Below are positions 1 through 7,640 of a stretch of 18,128 bases of DNA, piece by piece. This DNA comes from Chloroflexota bacterium. Lineage in GTDB: Bacteria > Chloroflexota > Anaerolineae > Promineifilales > Promineifilaceae. Below the pieces are notes generated by a model that had not been told where the DNA came from, ran no database searches, and was given only the letters and a program-made list of their open reading frames with translations. The stretch's first letter is position 1; each line of letters starts with the position of its first letter. The position numbers and the translations under genes were made by a program. The stretch spans positions 1-18,128 of the forward strand of contig QQUD01000307.1 in the NCBI GenBank assembly GCA_008501785.1. Direction: 5' to 3'.

Positions 1-157
1 CACGCACGAGATTAAAGCGTTCGGGTGTTGGTGGTGGCAGCGTGCCCACCGGTTCTGATTCGGTCACAGTTTCTGATTCTTGTTGATTTTGGTAGTAAAT
101 GTAACCGCCCAATGCCAGCAAAATGATGAAGAGAACGGCCGTTGTGCGCCAGCTCAT
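1..157 (-). CDS. DUF4340-like membrane protein, N-terminal 52 residues (runs off the left edge)
   Basis: Only the start of this gene is in the window. Read on the minus strand from the ATG at 157-155 it begins M-S-W-R-T-T-A-V and then a hydrophobic stretch (about residues 7-22, rich in L, I, G) before a Gln/Glu-rich and Pro-rich segment. This is the usual layout of DUF4340 proteins: one N-terminal membrane anchor, then an extracytoplasmic domain. Its start codon overlaps the stop of the GldG-like gene by 4 bp (ATGA), so translation is probably coupled. Genes of this type commonly sit last in GldA/GldF/GldG-like ABC operons, which supports the call; the fragment alone is too short to prove the family. 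An ACGGCCGT octamer at 135-142 encodes T-A-V near the N-terminus. Confidence 0.7.
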   Translation of the reverse strand, partial: MSWRTTAVLFIILLALGGYIYYQNQQESETVTESEPVGTLPPPTPERFNLVR

Positions 158-1731
158 CGTGTTTGCCTCCGTGAGAACCAGACAGAAAAGCCAATGATAG
201 CCGCTATGCCCGGTGTCAGCAGCAAGACTACAATTTGAATCAGACCCAATTGCGTCTGGCTAATCGTTAGCTGCCGGGTGACAGTTTCTCGTGGCGTTAA
301 TTCAACTGAAAGCTCATCATCAGCCAGCCAGTTGAACGCATTCGTCATCAAAATTGAATTGCCATTTTGCAACAACAATACGTTTGAGAGGAAATCTGTG
401 TCGCCAAACACAACCAGGCGTGCGCCGGTGGCTGTGTTTTCCAGGCTGGAGCCAATTGCCAATGGTCCACTTGCGTCAATCCCATCGTCTGGCACGGCCA
501 TACCGTTAGCCAGTCCGTTAAAATCTGTTTCACCCCACGCCTGATCGCTGGTCATTACCAGATTGATGCGAGTGATGCCCTCGAGCGGTTCTGTTTCGAT
601 GGAACGAGCGATGTCATACACTGTGCCGAATTGGTCTAAATCGCCGCTGGTGATGGTGCTGGCTCCGTAGCTGGCTCCGAGAAAAACGAGTCCAAATGAT
701 TGCCCAGCCTGGGCAAACACTTGTTCAATGATGAAGTCGGGACGGAAAGTGACGCCCCAATCTGCTTGCAGCATCGCGGCCAAAGCATCATCGCTGGTTT
801 GCAAATCTCCTTCGCTTTCGAGGGCGTCACGCGCAATGAAGGCGGTGCCGCCGCTGGCGAGGTAGTTGCGAATGGCGGTTACTTCTGCTTCGGTCATAGG
901 TGCTTGCTGGTCGATGATGGCAATGGCGGTGGCGTCGGTGGGAATTTCACCGGCCGTAAACAGATTCAGCGTGTCGGTGTCGAATCCGGCTTCGGCAAGT
1001 AGGCGAACGGCCGTTCCGATGCCATCTTCTGCAAACCCTTCTGTATCTCGTTCTCCATGGCCGGTGATGAAATAGATTTTCTTTTCGACCGGATTGATCA
1101 CTTTGAGCAGCGCGGTGTGAATGCTTGTTTCATCAACAGGCACGGCCGCTTTGGCAAATGTCTCGTTTTCACCTTCACCTCGGGTGAAAACCAGTGAGCC
1201 ATCAAAGGTCAATTCATACTTTTCAGCCAGCAGCGGATTTTCATCCGGGTCTACAAATTCAAAGGTGAACTGATCGGTATAGGCCTGCAAACTTTCTAAC
1301 TGCGCACGGGTTGCTTCTTCCTGAAATGCAAGTTGGAAGGAGTAAAATCCAATGACGTGGATGGGTGCTTCCAAGCTTTCCAAAATGGCTACCGTTTCGT
1401 CTAGCGGGGTAAATTGGCTGGTTTCGGTGGCATCATAGCGCCAGTCGGTGTTTTCGTAGGTGAGGTAGTAGCCCAACACGACAATCGCCAGGAAGAACAC
1501 AACGGACAGCAACGTGCTGGTGCCGTAGCGCGTCTGGCGGCCGCTCATGAGGCGGCGCACGTCGTCAGGTCGCAGCATAGCAAACAGCAGCAGGAACAGT
1601 GCGCCCCCGGCAAATAATAAATTGGGCAGTAAATCCCAGCGCCGCGTCACAAAGTACGCCAACGCGCCGCCAATGAGCAAAATCAACCCTATCCAGGGGA
1701 AAAATGGTGCAATTTGATTGAGTCTTTTCAT
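154..1731 (-). CDS. GldG-like ABC-system auxiliary membrane protein (525 aa)
   Basis: Probable non-ATPase auxiliary component of an ABC-2 type system, of the GldG / 'ABC-type uncharacterized transport system' family. Three N-terminal membrane helices are visible (about residues 11-28, 35-52 and 72-91), then a large extracytoplasmic region and a C-terminal helix (about 497-520) ending in R-R-Q-T-R. The region contains the typical I-T-G-H-G-E motif (222-227), and the first part of the soluble domain (about 120-220) resembles the substrate-binding-like GldG fold. The gene lies downstream of an ABC ATPase and an ABC-2 permease on the same strand, separated from the permease by 119 bp that hold a repeat, and overlaps the next gene by 4 bp. 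In Bacteroidetes GldFG works with GldA in gliding motility; in other phyla the substrate is unknown, so a gliding role should not be assumed here. An ACGGCCGT octamer (1007-1014) lies inside the gene. Confidence 0.88.
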   Translation of the reverse strand: MKRLNQIAPFFPWIGLILLIGGALAYFVTRRWDLLPNLLFAGGALFLLLFAMLRPDDVRRLMSGRQTRYGTSTLLSVVFFLAIVVLGYYLTYENTDWRYDATETSQFTPLDETVAILESLEAPIHVIGFYSFQLAFQEEATRAQLESLQAYTDQFTFEFVDPDENPLLAEKYELTFDGSLVFTRGEGENETFAKAAVPVDETSIHTALLKVINPVEKKIYFITGHGERDTEGFAEDGIGTAVRLLAEAGFDTDTLNLFTAGEIPTDATAIAIIDQQAPMTEAEVTAIRNYLASGGTAFIARDALESEGDLQTSDDALAAMLQADWGVTFRPDFIIEQVFAQAGQSFGLVFLGASYGASTITSGDLDQFGTVYDIARSIETEPLEGITRINLVMTSDQAWGETDFNGLANGMAVPDDGIDASGPLAIGSSLENTATGARLVVFGDTDFLSNVLLLQNGNSILMTNAFNWLADDELSVELTPRETVTRQLTISQTQLGLIQIVVLLLTPGIAAIIGFSVWFSRRQTR

Positions 1732-1732
1732 G

Positions 1733-1842
1733 ATAATTAAGAGTTACACAGAGGTTTCACAGAGATTCACAGAGAGAAGAGAGAAATAATGGCCTCTCTT
1801 TCTTTTCTCTGTGTCTTCTCAGTGCAACTCTGTGTTCCTTCT
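1733..1842. repeat. CACAGAG-type imperfect inverted repeat inside the ABC operon
   Basis: The 119-bp gap between permease and GldG-like gene is mostly this element. The left half has three CACAGAG units spaced about 11 bp apart plus GAGAAGAGAG, and the right half has the complementary CTCTCTT, CTCTGTGT and ACTCTGTGTTC. The halves can fold into a long imperfect hairpin. It lies within an otherwise tightly packed operon, so it could cause RNA processing or partial termination. Seen directly; the role is inference. Confidence 0.7.
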
Positions 1843-1850
1843 TCCTCCTT

Positions 1851-2585
1851 TTATCTCCACCGACGACTTTCTAAGATACGGGCAGCGGCGAAGAGGGAAA
1901 CGGCCGTTACCCCCACATAATACGCCACATCTTTTGCCACAATTAGGCCTCGGAAAAAGTTGCCCTGGTGTCCTTCAAACGATAATTCTTCAAAAACCGT
2001 AGTGAACAGTGGTCCTAATTCAAAAAAGGAAGCCGGAATCAGTGCTAAATACAGCGTCAAAATGATGGCAAATGCAATGAAGAAGGCGACCAACTGACTG
2101 TCGGTGACGGCTGAAGCTAAAATGCCAATCGCGATTAATGATGCCCCAGCCAGCAATACGCCCAAATACGTTGTCCACAACACGCCCAGGTCTGGGTTGC
2201 CAAAGTTAATCAGCACCAGAGGATAAACGAGGGTGAGGACTGTGGTTGCCAAATAAAAGATGAACGCGGCCAAAAATTTACCCAGCACGACTTCGCCATC
2301 GCGCACAGGCAGTGTCATCAGCAGTTCCATGGTGCCGCTGCGCTGTTCTTCGGAAAGCAAGCGCATGGTGACGGCAGGTGCGACAAAGATAAACAAGAAG
2401 CTGTAGAGTGAAAGCGCTTGCCCGACATCAACCGGTGCAGAGCCGGGTTGAAAGACCATTTGCCCAACTTGTGCCGAAAATACAAGCCCGACGATAAAGA
2501 GGATGGCAATGGCAAAAATGTAGGCGATGGGTTGGGTAAAGATAGAACCCAGTTCGCGGCGGGTAATAAACCAGATGTTTCGCAT
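1851..2585 (-). CDS. ABC-2 type permease, GldF/NosY-like (244 aa)
   Basis: Integral membrane permease of the ABC-2 family. It opens with M-R-N-I-W-F-I-T-R-R-E-L followed by a membrane helix (about 19-38), and shows the family hallmark after the second helix: E-E-Q-R-S-G-T-M-E-L-L-M-T-L-P-V (79-94). About six hydrophobic segments are visible, and the length is normal for GldF-like permeases. Its ATG (2585-2583) shares one base with the TAA stop of the ATPase gene upstream (TAATG), so the two are translationally coupled and surely form one transporter. Substrate unknown. An ACGGCCGT octamer at 1900-1907 encodes T-A-V near the C-terminus. Confidence 0.93.
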   Translation of the reverse strand: MRNIWFITRRELGSIFTQPIAYIFAIAILFIVGLVFSAQVGQMVFQPGSAPVDVGQALSLYSFLFIFVAPAVTMRLLSEEQRSGTMELLMTLPVRDGEVVLGKFLAAFIFYLATTVLTLVYPLVLINFGNPDLGVLWTTYLGVLLAGASLIAIGILASAVTDSQLVAFFIAFAIILTLYLALIPASFFELGPLFTTVFEELSFEGHQGNFFRGLIVAKDVAYYVGVTAVSLFAAARILESRRWR

Positions 2586-3571
2586 TATTCCTCCTCGGTT
2601 GATAGAATGACGGCTGTTTGTTCGTCAGCGAATCCGGCAGCTTCTGCTTCGCGCATTTTGGTGAGGAAGATGGTTTCCAGGCTTTGATTTTCCTGGGTCA
2701 TTTCGAGTAAACCCCACCCATTGTAAACGGCCGTTTCTGCCACCAATGGCCGTACCTGATCTGAATCAACCACCGTCAGGCCAAAGCTGTTTGTGCCATG
2801 CTGGACGATTGACTCCACACCAGATACCCGTTCTAGCAGTTCGCTGGTATTCGCGGCCGGATTTGCCAGTCTGATGGAAACGAGATTGCCTGTGGATTTA
2901 ATTTCATCGATGCTCATGTCGGCATAAATACGGCCGTCAAAAATCATAATCACCCGGCTGCAAATTTGCTCGACCTCGGCCAAGATGTGGGTACTGAGCA
3001 GCACGGTGCGCTTGCGACCAACGTCTGAAATGATTTGGCGAATTTCTACGATTTGAGCCGGGTCGAGACCAATCGTTGGTTCATCGAGAATGAGTACATC
3101 GGGATCATGTAGCAATGCCTGTGCCAAACCAACGCGCTGCCGCATCCCTTTCGAAAGGCTGCTGATGTAACTTTCGGCTCTGTCGAGCAGACCTACATCT
3201 TGCAGTACGTCGTCAATGCGGTCCCACAGATTGTCGATACGGCGGATGCGTCCTATGAATTCCAGGTATCCTTCCACACTCATTTCAGGGTAGAGCGGTA
3301 CGGTTTCGGGCAGGTAGCCCAGCTTATGCCGTGCCTGCATCGATTCACTGATGGTGTGGTGTCCGGCAATGTAGGCGTCGCCCTGGTGGGGCGGCATATA
3401 GCCGGTTAACATCCGCATGGTGGTCGTTTTTCCGGCGCCATTGGGTCCCAAAAAGCCAACCACTTCTCCTTTTGTGCAACTGAAGCTGATGTCGGAAACG
3501 GCCGTATGTGGGCCATATTTCTTCGTGAGACCATCCGCTTCAATCATGACATCATTTTCTGTGTTCATCAT
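2585..3571 (-). CDS. ABC transporter ATPase, GldA-like (328 aa)
   Basis: Cytoplasmic ATPase that powers the ABC-2 permease encoded next. Walker A is G-P-N-G-A-G-K-T (42-49); the Q-loop region reads Y-L-P-E (86-89), as in many GldA/CcmA-type ATPases; the signature is L-S-K-G-M-R-Q (139-145); Walker B is V-L-I-L-D-E-P (159-165); the H-loop histidine is His195. The C-terminal ~110 residues after the ATPase core form the extension usual in GldA-like proteins (typical length about 300-330). Two in-frame ATGs (3571 and 3568) start the gene, behind a weak purine-rich GAGAGA. First gene of the operon, preceded by a promoter at 3722-3750. Octamers at 2727, 2930 and 3498 lie inside the gene. Confidence 0.95.
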   Translation of the reverse strand: MMNTENDVMIEADGLTKKYGPHTAVSDISFSCTKGEVVGFLGPNGAGKTTTMRMLTGYMPPHQGDAYIAGHHTISESMQARHKLGYLPETVPLYPEMSVEGYLEFIGRIRRIDNLWDRIDDVLQDVGLLDRAESYISSLSKGMRQRVGLAQALLHDPDVLILDEPTIGLDPAQIVEIRQIISDVGRKRTVLLSTHILAEVEQICSRVIMIFDGRIYADMSIDEIKSTGNLVSIRLANPAANTSELLERVSGVESIVQHGTNSFGLTVVDSDQVRPLVAETAVYNGWGLLEMTQENQSLETIFLTKMREAEAAGFADEQTAVILSTEEE

Positions 3572-3597
3572 AAGCGTCTCTCTCGTTTAATAATTTT

Positions 3598-3650
3598 CAC
3601 GCAAAGGCGCAAAGGAAGAAAAAAACTCGGCGTCTTGGCGTCTTAGCGTG
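3598..3650. repeat. CGCAAAGG-type imperfect inverted repeat
   Basis: The left arm reads CACGCAAAGGCGCAAAGG and the right arm, reversed and complemented, begins CACGCTAAGACGCCAAGACG. The unit CGCAAAG / CGCCAAG is repeated in both arms. The element lies in the 5' leader of the ABC operon, between promoter and first start codon. A related hairpin occurs at 17985-18015. Function unknown; a leader hairpin could affect mRNA stability. Confidence 0.65.
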
Positions 3651-3721
3651 AGCATACTTAATTCATTCTATTGATAAGGTCTTTTAATAAAGTTGTGGTT
3701 CCCAAAATACCACGACGGGCG

Positions 3722-3750
3722 ATAGTAGCGAAAAGTGGGGGGCTTGTCAA
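3722..3750 (-). promoter_or_regulatory. Sigma70-type promoter for the ABC operon
   Basis: On the minus strand a perfect TTGACA (3750-3745) is followed, after exactly 17 bases, by TACTAT (3727-3722), one mismatch from TATAAT. Transcription would start near 3715 and give a leader of roughly 145 nt before the ATPase start codon at 3571. No other site in the window matches the consensus this well. Seen directly; activity is inference. Confidence 0.72.
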
Positions 3751-3925
3751 TTGATGTAAGGGATTTTTAATTTGAGGATGGGGACAGTGACAGAGACAGA
3801 GGTGGGAGAATTCAAATAATGAATGGTGAATAAGGTCAAATGAGCCTTAAGCCAAATCAGTAGACATAACATTGAGTCAGATGTCATTTGGCTTATAAAA
3901 CTGTAAATCAGGTTCATACTCACGA

Positions 3926-4228
3926 ATGAGCTTGATATGTTCTTTAACAACTGAAAGTGTTCGACGAGATATTGTTCTCGCAAGTGAAGGGTATACTGCA
4001 AAGCCCTCATGCGAAAACGGAATTCGTTCTGTAAAAGAAGATGCAGTTAATCAAGCACAATTTGAACACAAAAATACCAGAAATGGACGGCCGTATTTTA
4101 TCCTTAAAGTGCGTAATCATGAGGTAATCGGCGTTAGTGAAACCTACAACAGCGAACAAGTTCGAGACATCGGCATTGCCTCCGTTATGGCAAACGCTCC
4201 AATTGCGCCAGTTGAAGATTTAGCATAA
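3926..4228 (+). pseudogene. DUF1508 / YegP-like protein, 5'-truncated
   Basis: From about residue 17 (nt ~3974) the reading matches the YegP/DUF1508 family: a first repeat end with L-A-S-E-G-Y-T-A-K-P-S-C-E-N-G-I and a complete second repeat with N-G-R-P-Y-F-I-L-K-V-R-N-H-E-V-I-G and G-I-A-S-V. E. coli YegP, as I recall it, has the same spacing. The N-terminal beta-strand (F-E-x-x-K-D-x-x-G-x-F-R-F) is missing: the 16 residues before the homology do not fit the family, the frame is closed by a TAA at 3896-3898, and there is no ribosome binding site before the ATG at 3926. So I read it as a remnant that lost its start, though a shortened protein is possible. Family role is unclear. It contains one ACGGCCGT octamer (4087-4094), a mark of the host genome. 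It ends just before a TTCCCGGAAG element. Confidence 0.72.
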
Positions 4229-4231
4229 TTT

Positions 4232-4294
4232 TCCTTCCCGGAAGCTGAGAAGCCGTTTCGGCTTGAGTATTTGATAAGAAGCTACTAGGAAGGA
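4232..4294. repeat. TTCCCGGAAG-type element, left copy
   Basis: TTCCCGGAAG at 4235-4244 is followed by CTGAG and a tight hairpin (A-A-G-C-C-G, TTT, C-G-G-C-T-T). TCCTTCC (4232-4238) and GGAAGGA (4288-4294) close the element. The left arm resembles those of 8041-8093 and 11888-11950; the right arm is degenerate here. It begins directly after the DUF1508 remnant. Confidence 0.55.
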
Positions 4295-4420
4295 TGGTTT
4301 ATGTGATGATGCCAATGGTCTCAGATCAAAGAAAGAGACTTGGTAGGTTATGAGCCGGCGAGGGACCTTACTATAAATAGATGGCTCTGTTGAAGACTAA
4401 TTTCAGTAAAGATGAGCAAT

Positions 4421-5170
4421 TTATTTAATTACAGATATTGATTGTCTTTTCCGTCTAATTTCAATTATCAACCAGATTATAACGATTATTAAAACTAAAA
4501 TCATGATCAAACCAAGCCATATCAAAATGCTTTGTCTTGATTCTCCACTTTCTTCTGGATATGACAATTGTGGAGTAACAGTGGGTGAAGTCGTCATTGT
4601 AATCATTGCAATTTCCTCTGGTGTAGCGGGAACTTTAGGAGGAGATGGCGTTGCTAAGACAATAGCTGTAGGCGATGGAGGGATTTCGGGCACATATAAT
4701 AAATTACCAGCAACAATAATTGAGCCAGATAAACAATTAGCTTCTTGTAATTGTGGTATAGAAACCCCTAAATCCCGCGATAGTTGAAACAACGTATCTC
4801 CTAATTGAACAGTATATTTTACCCAATCAGATGGAGGTCCTGAACAAGAAGTAATTTCTATGCTTGGTGTTAATTGTAGTTTTTCCTCCTCTATTTCAGT
4901 ATGTGGGAAATTAGTCACGGACTGTGTTGGAGAAGGTGTGTTTAATGTGGGTTCAACTTGATTGGTAACTTCAACTCCTTCTGTAGGTGTTTGAACTGTA
5001 ATTATAGAAGTGGGTGAGATAGGGGATAATCCTATTGGGGGTTTGAGTGTTGCCGTTGATGTTGATCCAGTTGTTGGATTCCGATATTCAAAATATGAAA
5101 TAATTAGAAACACACCAAACACAAGAATAAAAATAATTATTACCACTATCAAAGTAGTTCGCCTGCTCAT
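4421..5170 (-). CDS. LysM-domain protein anchored at both ends in the membrane (249 aa)
   Basis: Predicted extracytoplasmic glycan-binding protein. An N-terminal helix (about 7-26) follows M-S-R-R; then comes a Ser/Thr/Pro-rich linker (about 31-105), one LysM domain (about 118-162, starting V-K-Y-T-V-Q-L-G-D-T-L, ending L-L-Y-V-P), a second Thr/Pro-rich linker (163-205) and a C-terminal helix (214-236) ending in R-R-K-R-Q. Positive charges at both ends place both termini in the cytoplasm and the LysM outside. Cys109 and Cys146 flank or lie in the LysM and could form a disulfide. LysM domains bind N-acetylglucosamine-containing glycans such as peptidoglycan. The ATG overlaps the stop of the TPR gene by 4 bp (ATGA), so the two are co-translated. 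It is AT-rich, unlike its flanks, and lacks ACGGCCGT. The C-terminal membrane anchor is unusual for a LysM protein. Confidence 0.88.
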   Translation of the reverse strand: MSRRTTLIVVIIIFILVFGVFLIISYFEYRNPTTGSTSTATLKPPIGLSPISPTSIITVQTPTEGVEVTNQVEPTLNTPSPTQSVTNFPHTEIEEEKLQLTPSIEITSCSGPPSDWVKYTVQLGDTLFQLSRDLGVSIPQLQEANCLSGSIIVAGNLLYVPEIPPSPTAIVLATPSPPKVPATPEEIAMITMTTSPTVTPQLSYPEESGESRQSILIWLGLIMILVLIIVIIWLIIEIRRKRQSISVIK

Positions 5171-7296
5171 CTCTGTCCTTTTTTAACTTCGTTTAAATGT
5201 GTGTTTATTTCAATACAAACTTCAACTTCATTTTGACATAGTTCTAAAGCCTGACTTAATTTTTCTATAGCTATTTCGGGTTGTCCAGCTTTATAATAAG
5301 CCCAGCCCAAAGTATCTAAGTAACTAGCTATAATTAATTTATCCTCTGGATTGTTTTTCTCGGTTAAAATTATCGCATTTTGAGCTAATGAAATAGCTTC
5401 ATCAAGCTCTTTTTCTAATTTGTCTACATAAAGCCAAGCCAATGCGTTAAATGCATTAGCATTTTGAGAATCCAAATCTATAGCAGTCTTATAATCGGCA
5501 ATAGCTAGTCCATAATTGCCTAATTTCTCGAATACGTGTCCTCGATTCATCAATGCACTATACTGCTCTTCTAAAGTTGCTTCTGGAAGGGATTCTATTA
5601 TTGTTCCAAAATCTTCGATTGCCAACTGAAACACGTTCTGATTATTGTATGCTTGGCCACGGCCAAAAAAGGCATCTAAGCGCAATTGATCATTTTTTAG
5701 TTCAATTACAGTACTGAAATCTAATATCGATGCTTCATAGTTTTGTTCAAAAAAGTATATATAACCTCGAGCATAAAAGGCTTCAGCAAAAGAAGGGTTT
5801 AAAAGTATTGCCTGATCAAAGCTTTCAATTGCATCATCGATTTGATTGAGTAAGCGATAGCTATTTCCAAGATTATAGTAACCTTGTGCAAATGTCGCAT
5901 CAACCTGCACTGATGTTTCAAAATCAATAGAAGCCTCTTCAAAGTTCTCCAAATCAAAATGTGCAATGCCACGATTGTAATAAGCAATCTTAAAATCCTG
6001 TTTGTTTTCAATCGCTCTAGAATAATTGTCAACAGCTAACTCATTATTTCCTTCATGCACTTGATACAGCCAGCCTAACAGAAAATAAGCAGCAACAGAT
6101 GGGTCTGGAGATGCACCTAGATTGATTCCAATCAAACCCTCAGATATGTTGCCTACTGCCTTTTCAAGAATTGGGATAGCTTTTGTGAAATTGCCATTTA
6201 TGGCAACTGCTTGTCCTACTGTAAATAAAGACAAAAAAGCAAGCTGTTCTGGAAGGTCTTGATTGATGAGTCGCGCAGATGCTTCACGTCCATATACTTC
6301 TACTCTCTCGTCAGAACTTGCACCTTCTGGTTCTTTGATATTGAGAAAATTTACAAAAACGGCTGTAGCTGTTTCCTCACCCCATATAATAATAGTTGCA
6401 TTGTGGTGCTCTCCAACTGCCTGTGCTTCTGTTCTATCAGATAGCTCCAAAACAACATTTGGATCTATTTGCACACGCATATTTTCAAGACTGAGTTCCT
6501 TCCTTGTTTGTTCAATTTCCTCAAATATCCTGTTATGAAGGTTTGAACTTCCATCAGCAGTTATAAAAAATGGCAAAATTACAACCAAATTTTCATCTGC
6601 TGTTGCAGTGGGAAAAGAAATAGCCGTTTCTGTTGGTAATGGTATCTCTGTTGGATTTGTATTTGAGTTTATTGAATCCACATCTTCTGCAATTGCCAAT
6701 GTTAAATGTACAGGCCAAAAGATTGCAATTCCAGTTGTTACTAATAGGGAAATAGTAATACCTAAAATTGCAAATAGTCTTTGTTGTGATGAGTATTTGA
6801 AAGACTGTAAATTATCAGACTTGTTACTATTTGATGTTTGGATGGAGGATATAATATTTTCTTGAGAGTCCCACCACTTTGCATTTGGTCGGTTTATTAA
6901 GCAATATTCAAATAAAACCTGTAGTTCTCCCCTGCGCTTAAAATAACGAATTATTTCCCTTGCTTTATTTCCTTTTCCATCCCCTTCAATTATTTCATAA
7001 TCTACACCTAAATTGAAGGCTAAGTCTTTCAACTCACCGATACTGAAATTTTTCACGAGAATTTCGCGCAAGTGCATTTGAAATTGATCGCTGTTCAACC
7101 TTTCATGAGGGCTTTCTCGTTTGAAAAGAACATAAATGCTTAAAACGCAAATTAAAGTAAGAATACTGCCAACAAAGACGAGAAGAGGCAGATTTTGTTT
7201 ACCCATTGAGACAAGAATAAATATTCCAGCAAAAATTATCGAAGGCAATATCCAATAATTTTTATTAGGAAATTTCTTCATCCACTCTCTGATCAT
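5167..7296 (-). CDS. Membrane TPR protein with an effector-associated (EAD) adaptor domain (709 aa)
   Basis: Order of parts: two N-terminal helices (about 17-31 and 37-57), a cytoplasmic domain (about 72-142), a third helix (about 173-194), a Thr/Pro-rich linker (207-232), an alpha/beta region (about 235-345) and at least seven TPRs (about 400-690). The cytoplasmic domain has L-R-E-I-L-V-K-N-F-S, L-A-F-N-L-G-V-D-Y-E, G-x-G-x-x-x-K-A-R-E-I-I and F-K-R-R-G-E-L, the pattern I know from effector-associated (death-like) domains that link to caspase, TIR or NTPase proteins in bacterial conflict systems. Charge distribution places this domain inside and the TPRs outside. Start choice: ATG 7296 has no clear ribosome binding site; ATG 7281 (residue 6) has GAGAG just upstream and may be the real start. 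It forms an operon with the LysM gene. AT-rich, with no ACGGCCGT. No enzymatic motif seen. Function unknown; a transmembrane sensor or adaptor is inference. Confidence 0.85.
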   Translation of the reverse strand: MIREWMKKFPNKNYWILPSIIFAGIFILVSMGKQNLPLLVFVGSILTLICVLSIYVLFKRESPHERLNSDQFQMHLREILVKNFSIGELKDLAFNLGVDYEIIEGDGKGNKAREIIRYFKRRGELQVLFEYCLINRPNAKWWDSQENIISSIQTSNSNKSDNLQSFKYSSQQRLFAILGITISLLVTTGIAIFWPVHLTLAIAEDVDSINSNTNPTEIPLPTETAISFPTATADENLVVILPFFITADGSSNLHNRIFEEIEQTRKELSLENMRVQIDPNVVLELSDRTEAQAVGEHHNATIIIWGEETATAVFVNFLNIKEPEGASSDERVEVYGREASARLINQDLPEQLAFLSLFTVGQAVAINGNFTKAIPILEKAVGNISEGLIGINLGASPDPSVAAYFLLGWLYQVHEGNNELAVDNYSRAIENKQDFKIAYYNRGIAHFDLENFEEASIDFETSVQVDATFAQGYYNLGNSYRLLNQIDDAIESFDQAILLNPSFAEAFYARGYIYFFEQNYEASILDFSTVIELKNDQLRLDAFFGRGQAYNNQNVFQLAIEDFGTIIESLPEATLEEQYSALMNRGHVFEKLGNYGLAIADYKTAIDLDSQNANAFNALAWLYVDKLEKELDEAISLAQNAIILTEKNNPEDKLIIASYLDTLGWAYYKAGQPEIAIEKLSQALELCQNEVEVCIEINTHLNEVKKGQR

Positions 7297-7640
7297 CTGA
7301 AGCTAAACAACTTAGTGCAGTTGAAATTGCTTGTATTAGAATATGCAAATTAATGCTTAATAACAGCAATTTCCTTATGAAATCGATTCGTGATTTTGTT
7401 TTTCAACCTATGGAAAAAATTAGGCAAATTGGATTGGGTTTGGCGTGATAAAATTGCTAAGAAGAATCCAAAACTAATGTCTTTGATTATACGTTAATCT
7501 TGTAATACTTCAAAATATCATAGACAAAATTTAAAAAGATATTGCCTGGAAAAAAGACATGATGTGCCGAAATCTATAACTATTCGTTTACCACCCCAAC
7601 CAACCCCTCCCGCACTTCCTCCTTCACCTCATCCGTCATT
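7297..7640. other. AT-rich gene-free stretch upstream of the EAD-TPR operon
   Basis: About 340 bp, strongly AT-rich up to about 7580 and then abruptly GC-richer. It contains the candidate promoter at 7486-7513 and the long leader of the EAD-TPR gene. From 7580 to about 7640 the minus strand reads an open tail (M-T-D-E-V-K-E-E-V-R-E-G-L-V-G-V-V-N-E, stop at 7580) that may be the end of a lost gene. No RNA gene recognised. Confidence 0.55.
7486..7513 (-). promoter_or_regulatory. Candidate promoter of the EAD-TPR/LysM operon
   Basis: A perfect TATAAT (7491-7486) with TTGAAG (7513-7508) 16 bases upstream on the minus strand. The leader to ATG 7296 would be about 180 nt. The region is very AT-rich, so a chance match is possible. 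Confidence 0.4.

Larger units (their letters stand above)
3572..3925. other. Gene-free stretch upstream of the ABC operon
   Basis: About 350 bp without a convincing gene. It holds the leader and promoter of the minus-strand ABC operon, the CGCAAAGG inverted repeat (3598-3650), a purine-rich G-A stretch near 3776-3812 and a separated 10-bp inverted repeat: T-A-A-G-C-C-A-A-A-T at 3848-3857 and its complement at 3886-3895. An 87-codon open frame on the minus strand (3747-4010) overlaps both the promoter and the DUF1508 remnant and resembles nothing I recognise. Confidence 0.6.

Noticed and set aside
3747..4010. 87-codon minus-strand open frame
   Set aside because: It overlaps the operon promoter and the DUF1508 remnant, has no ribosome binding site and shows no recognisable domain.
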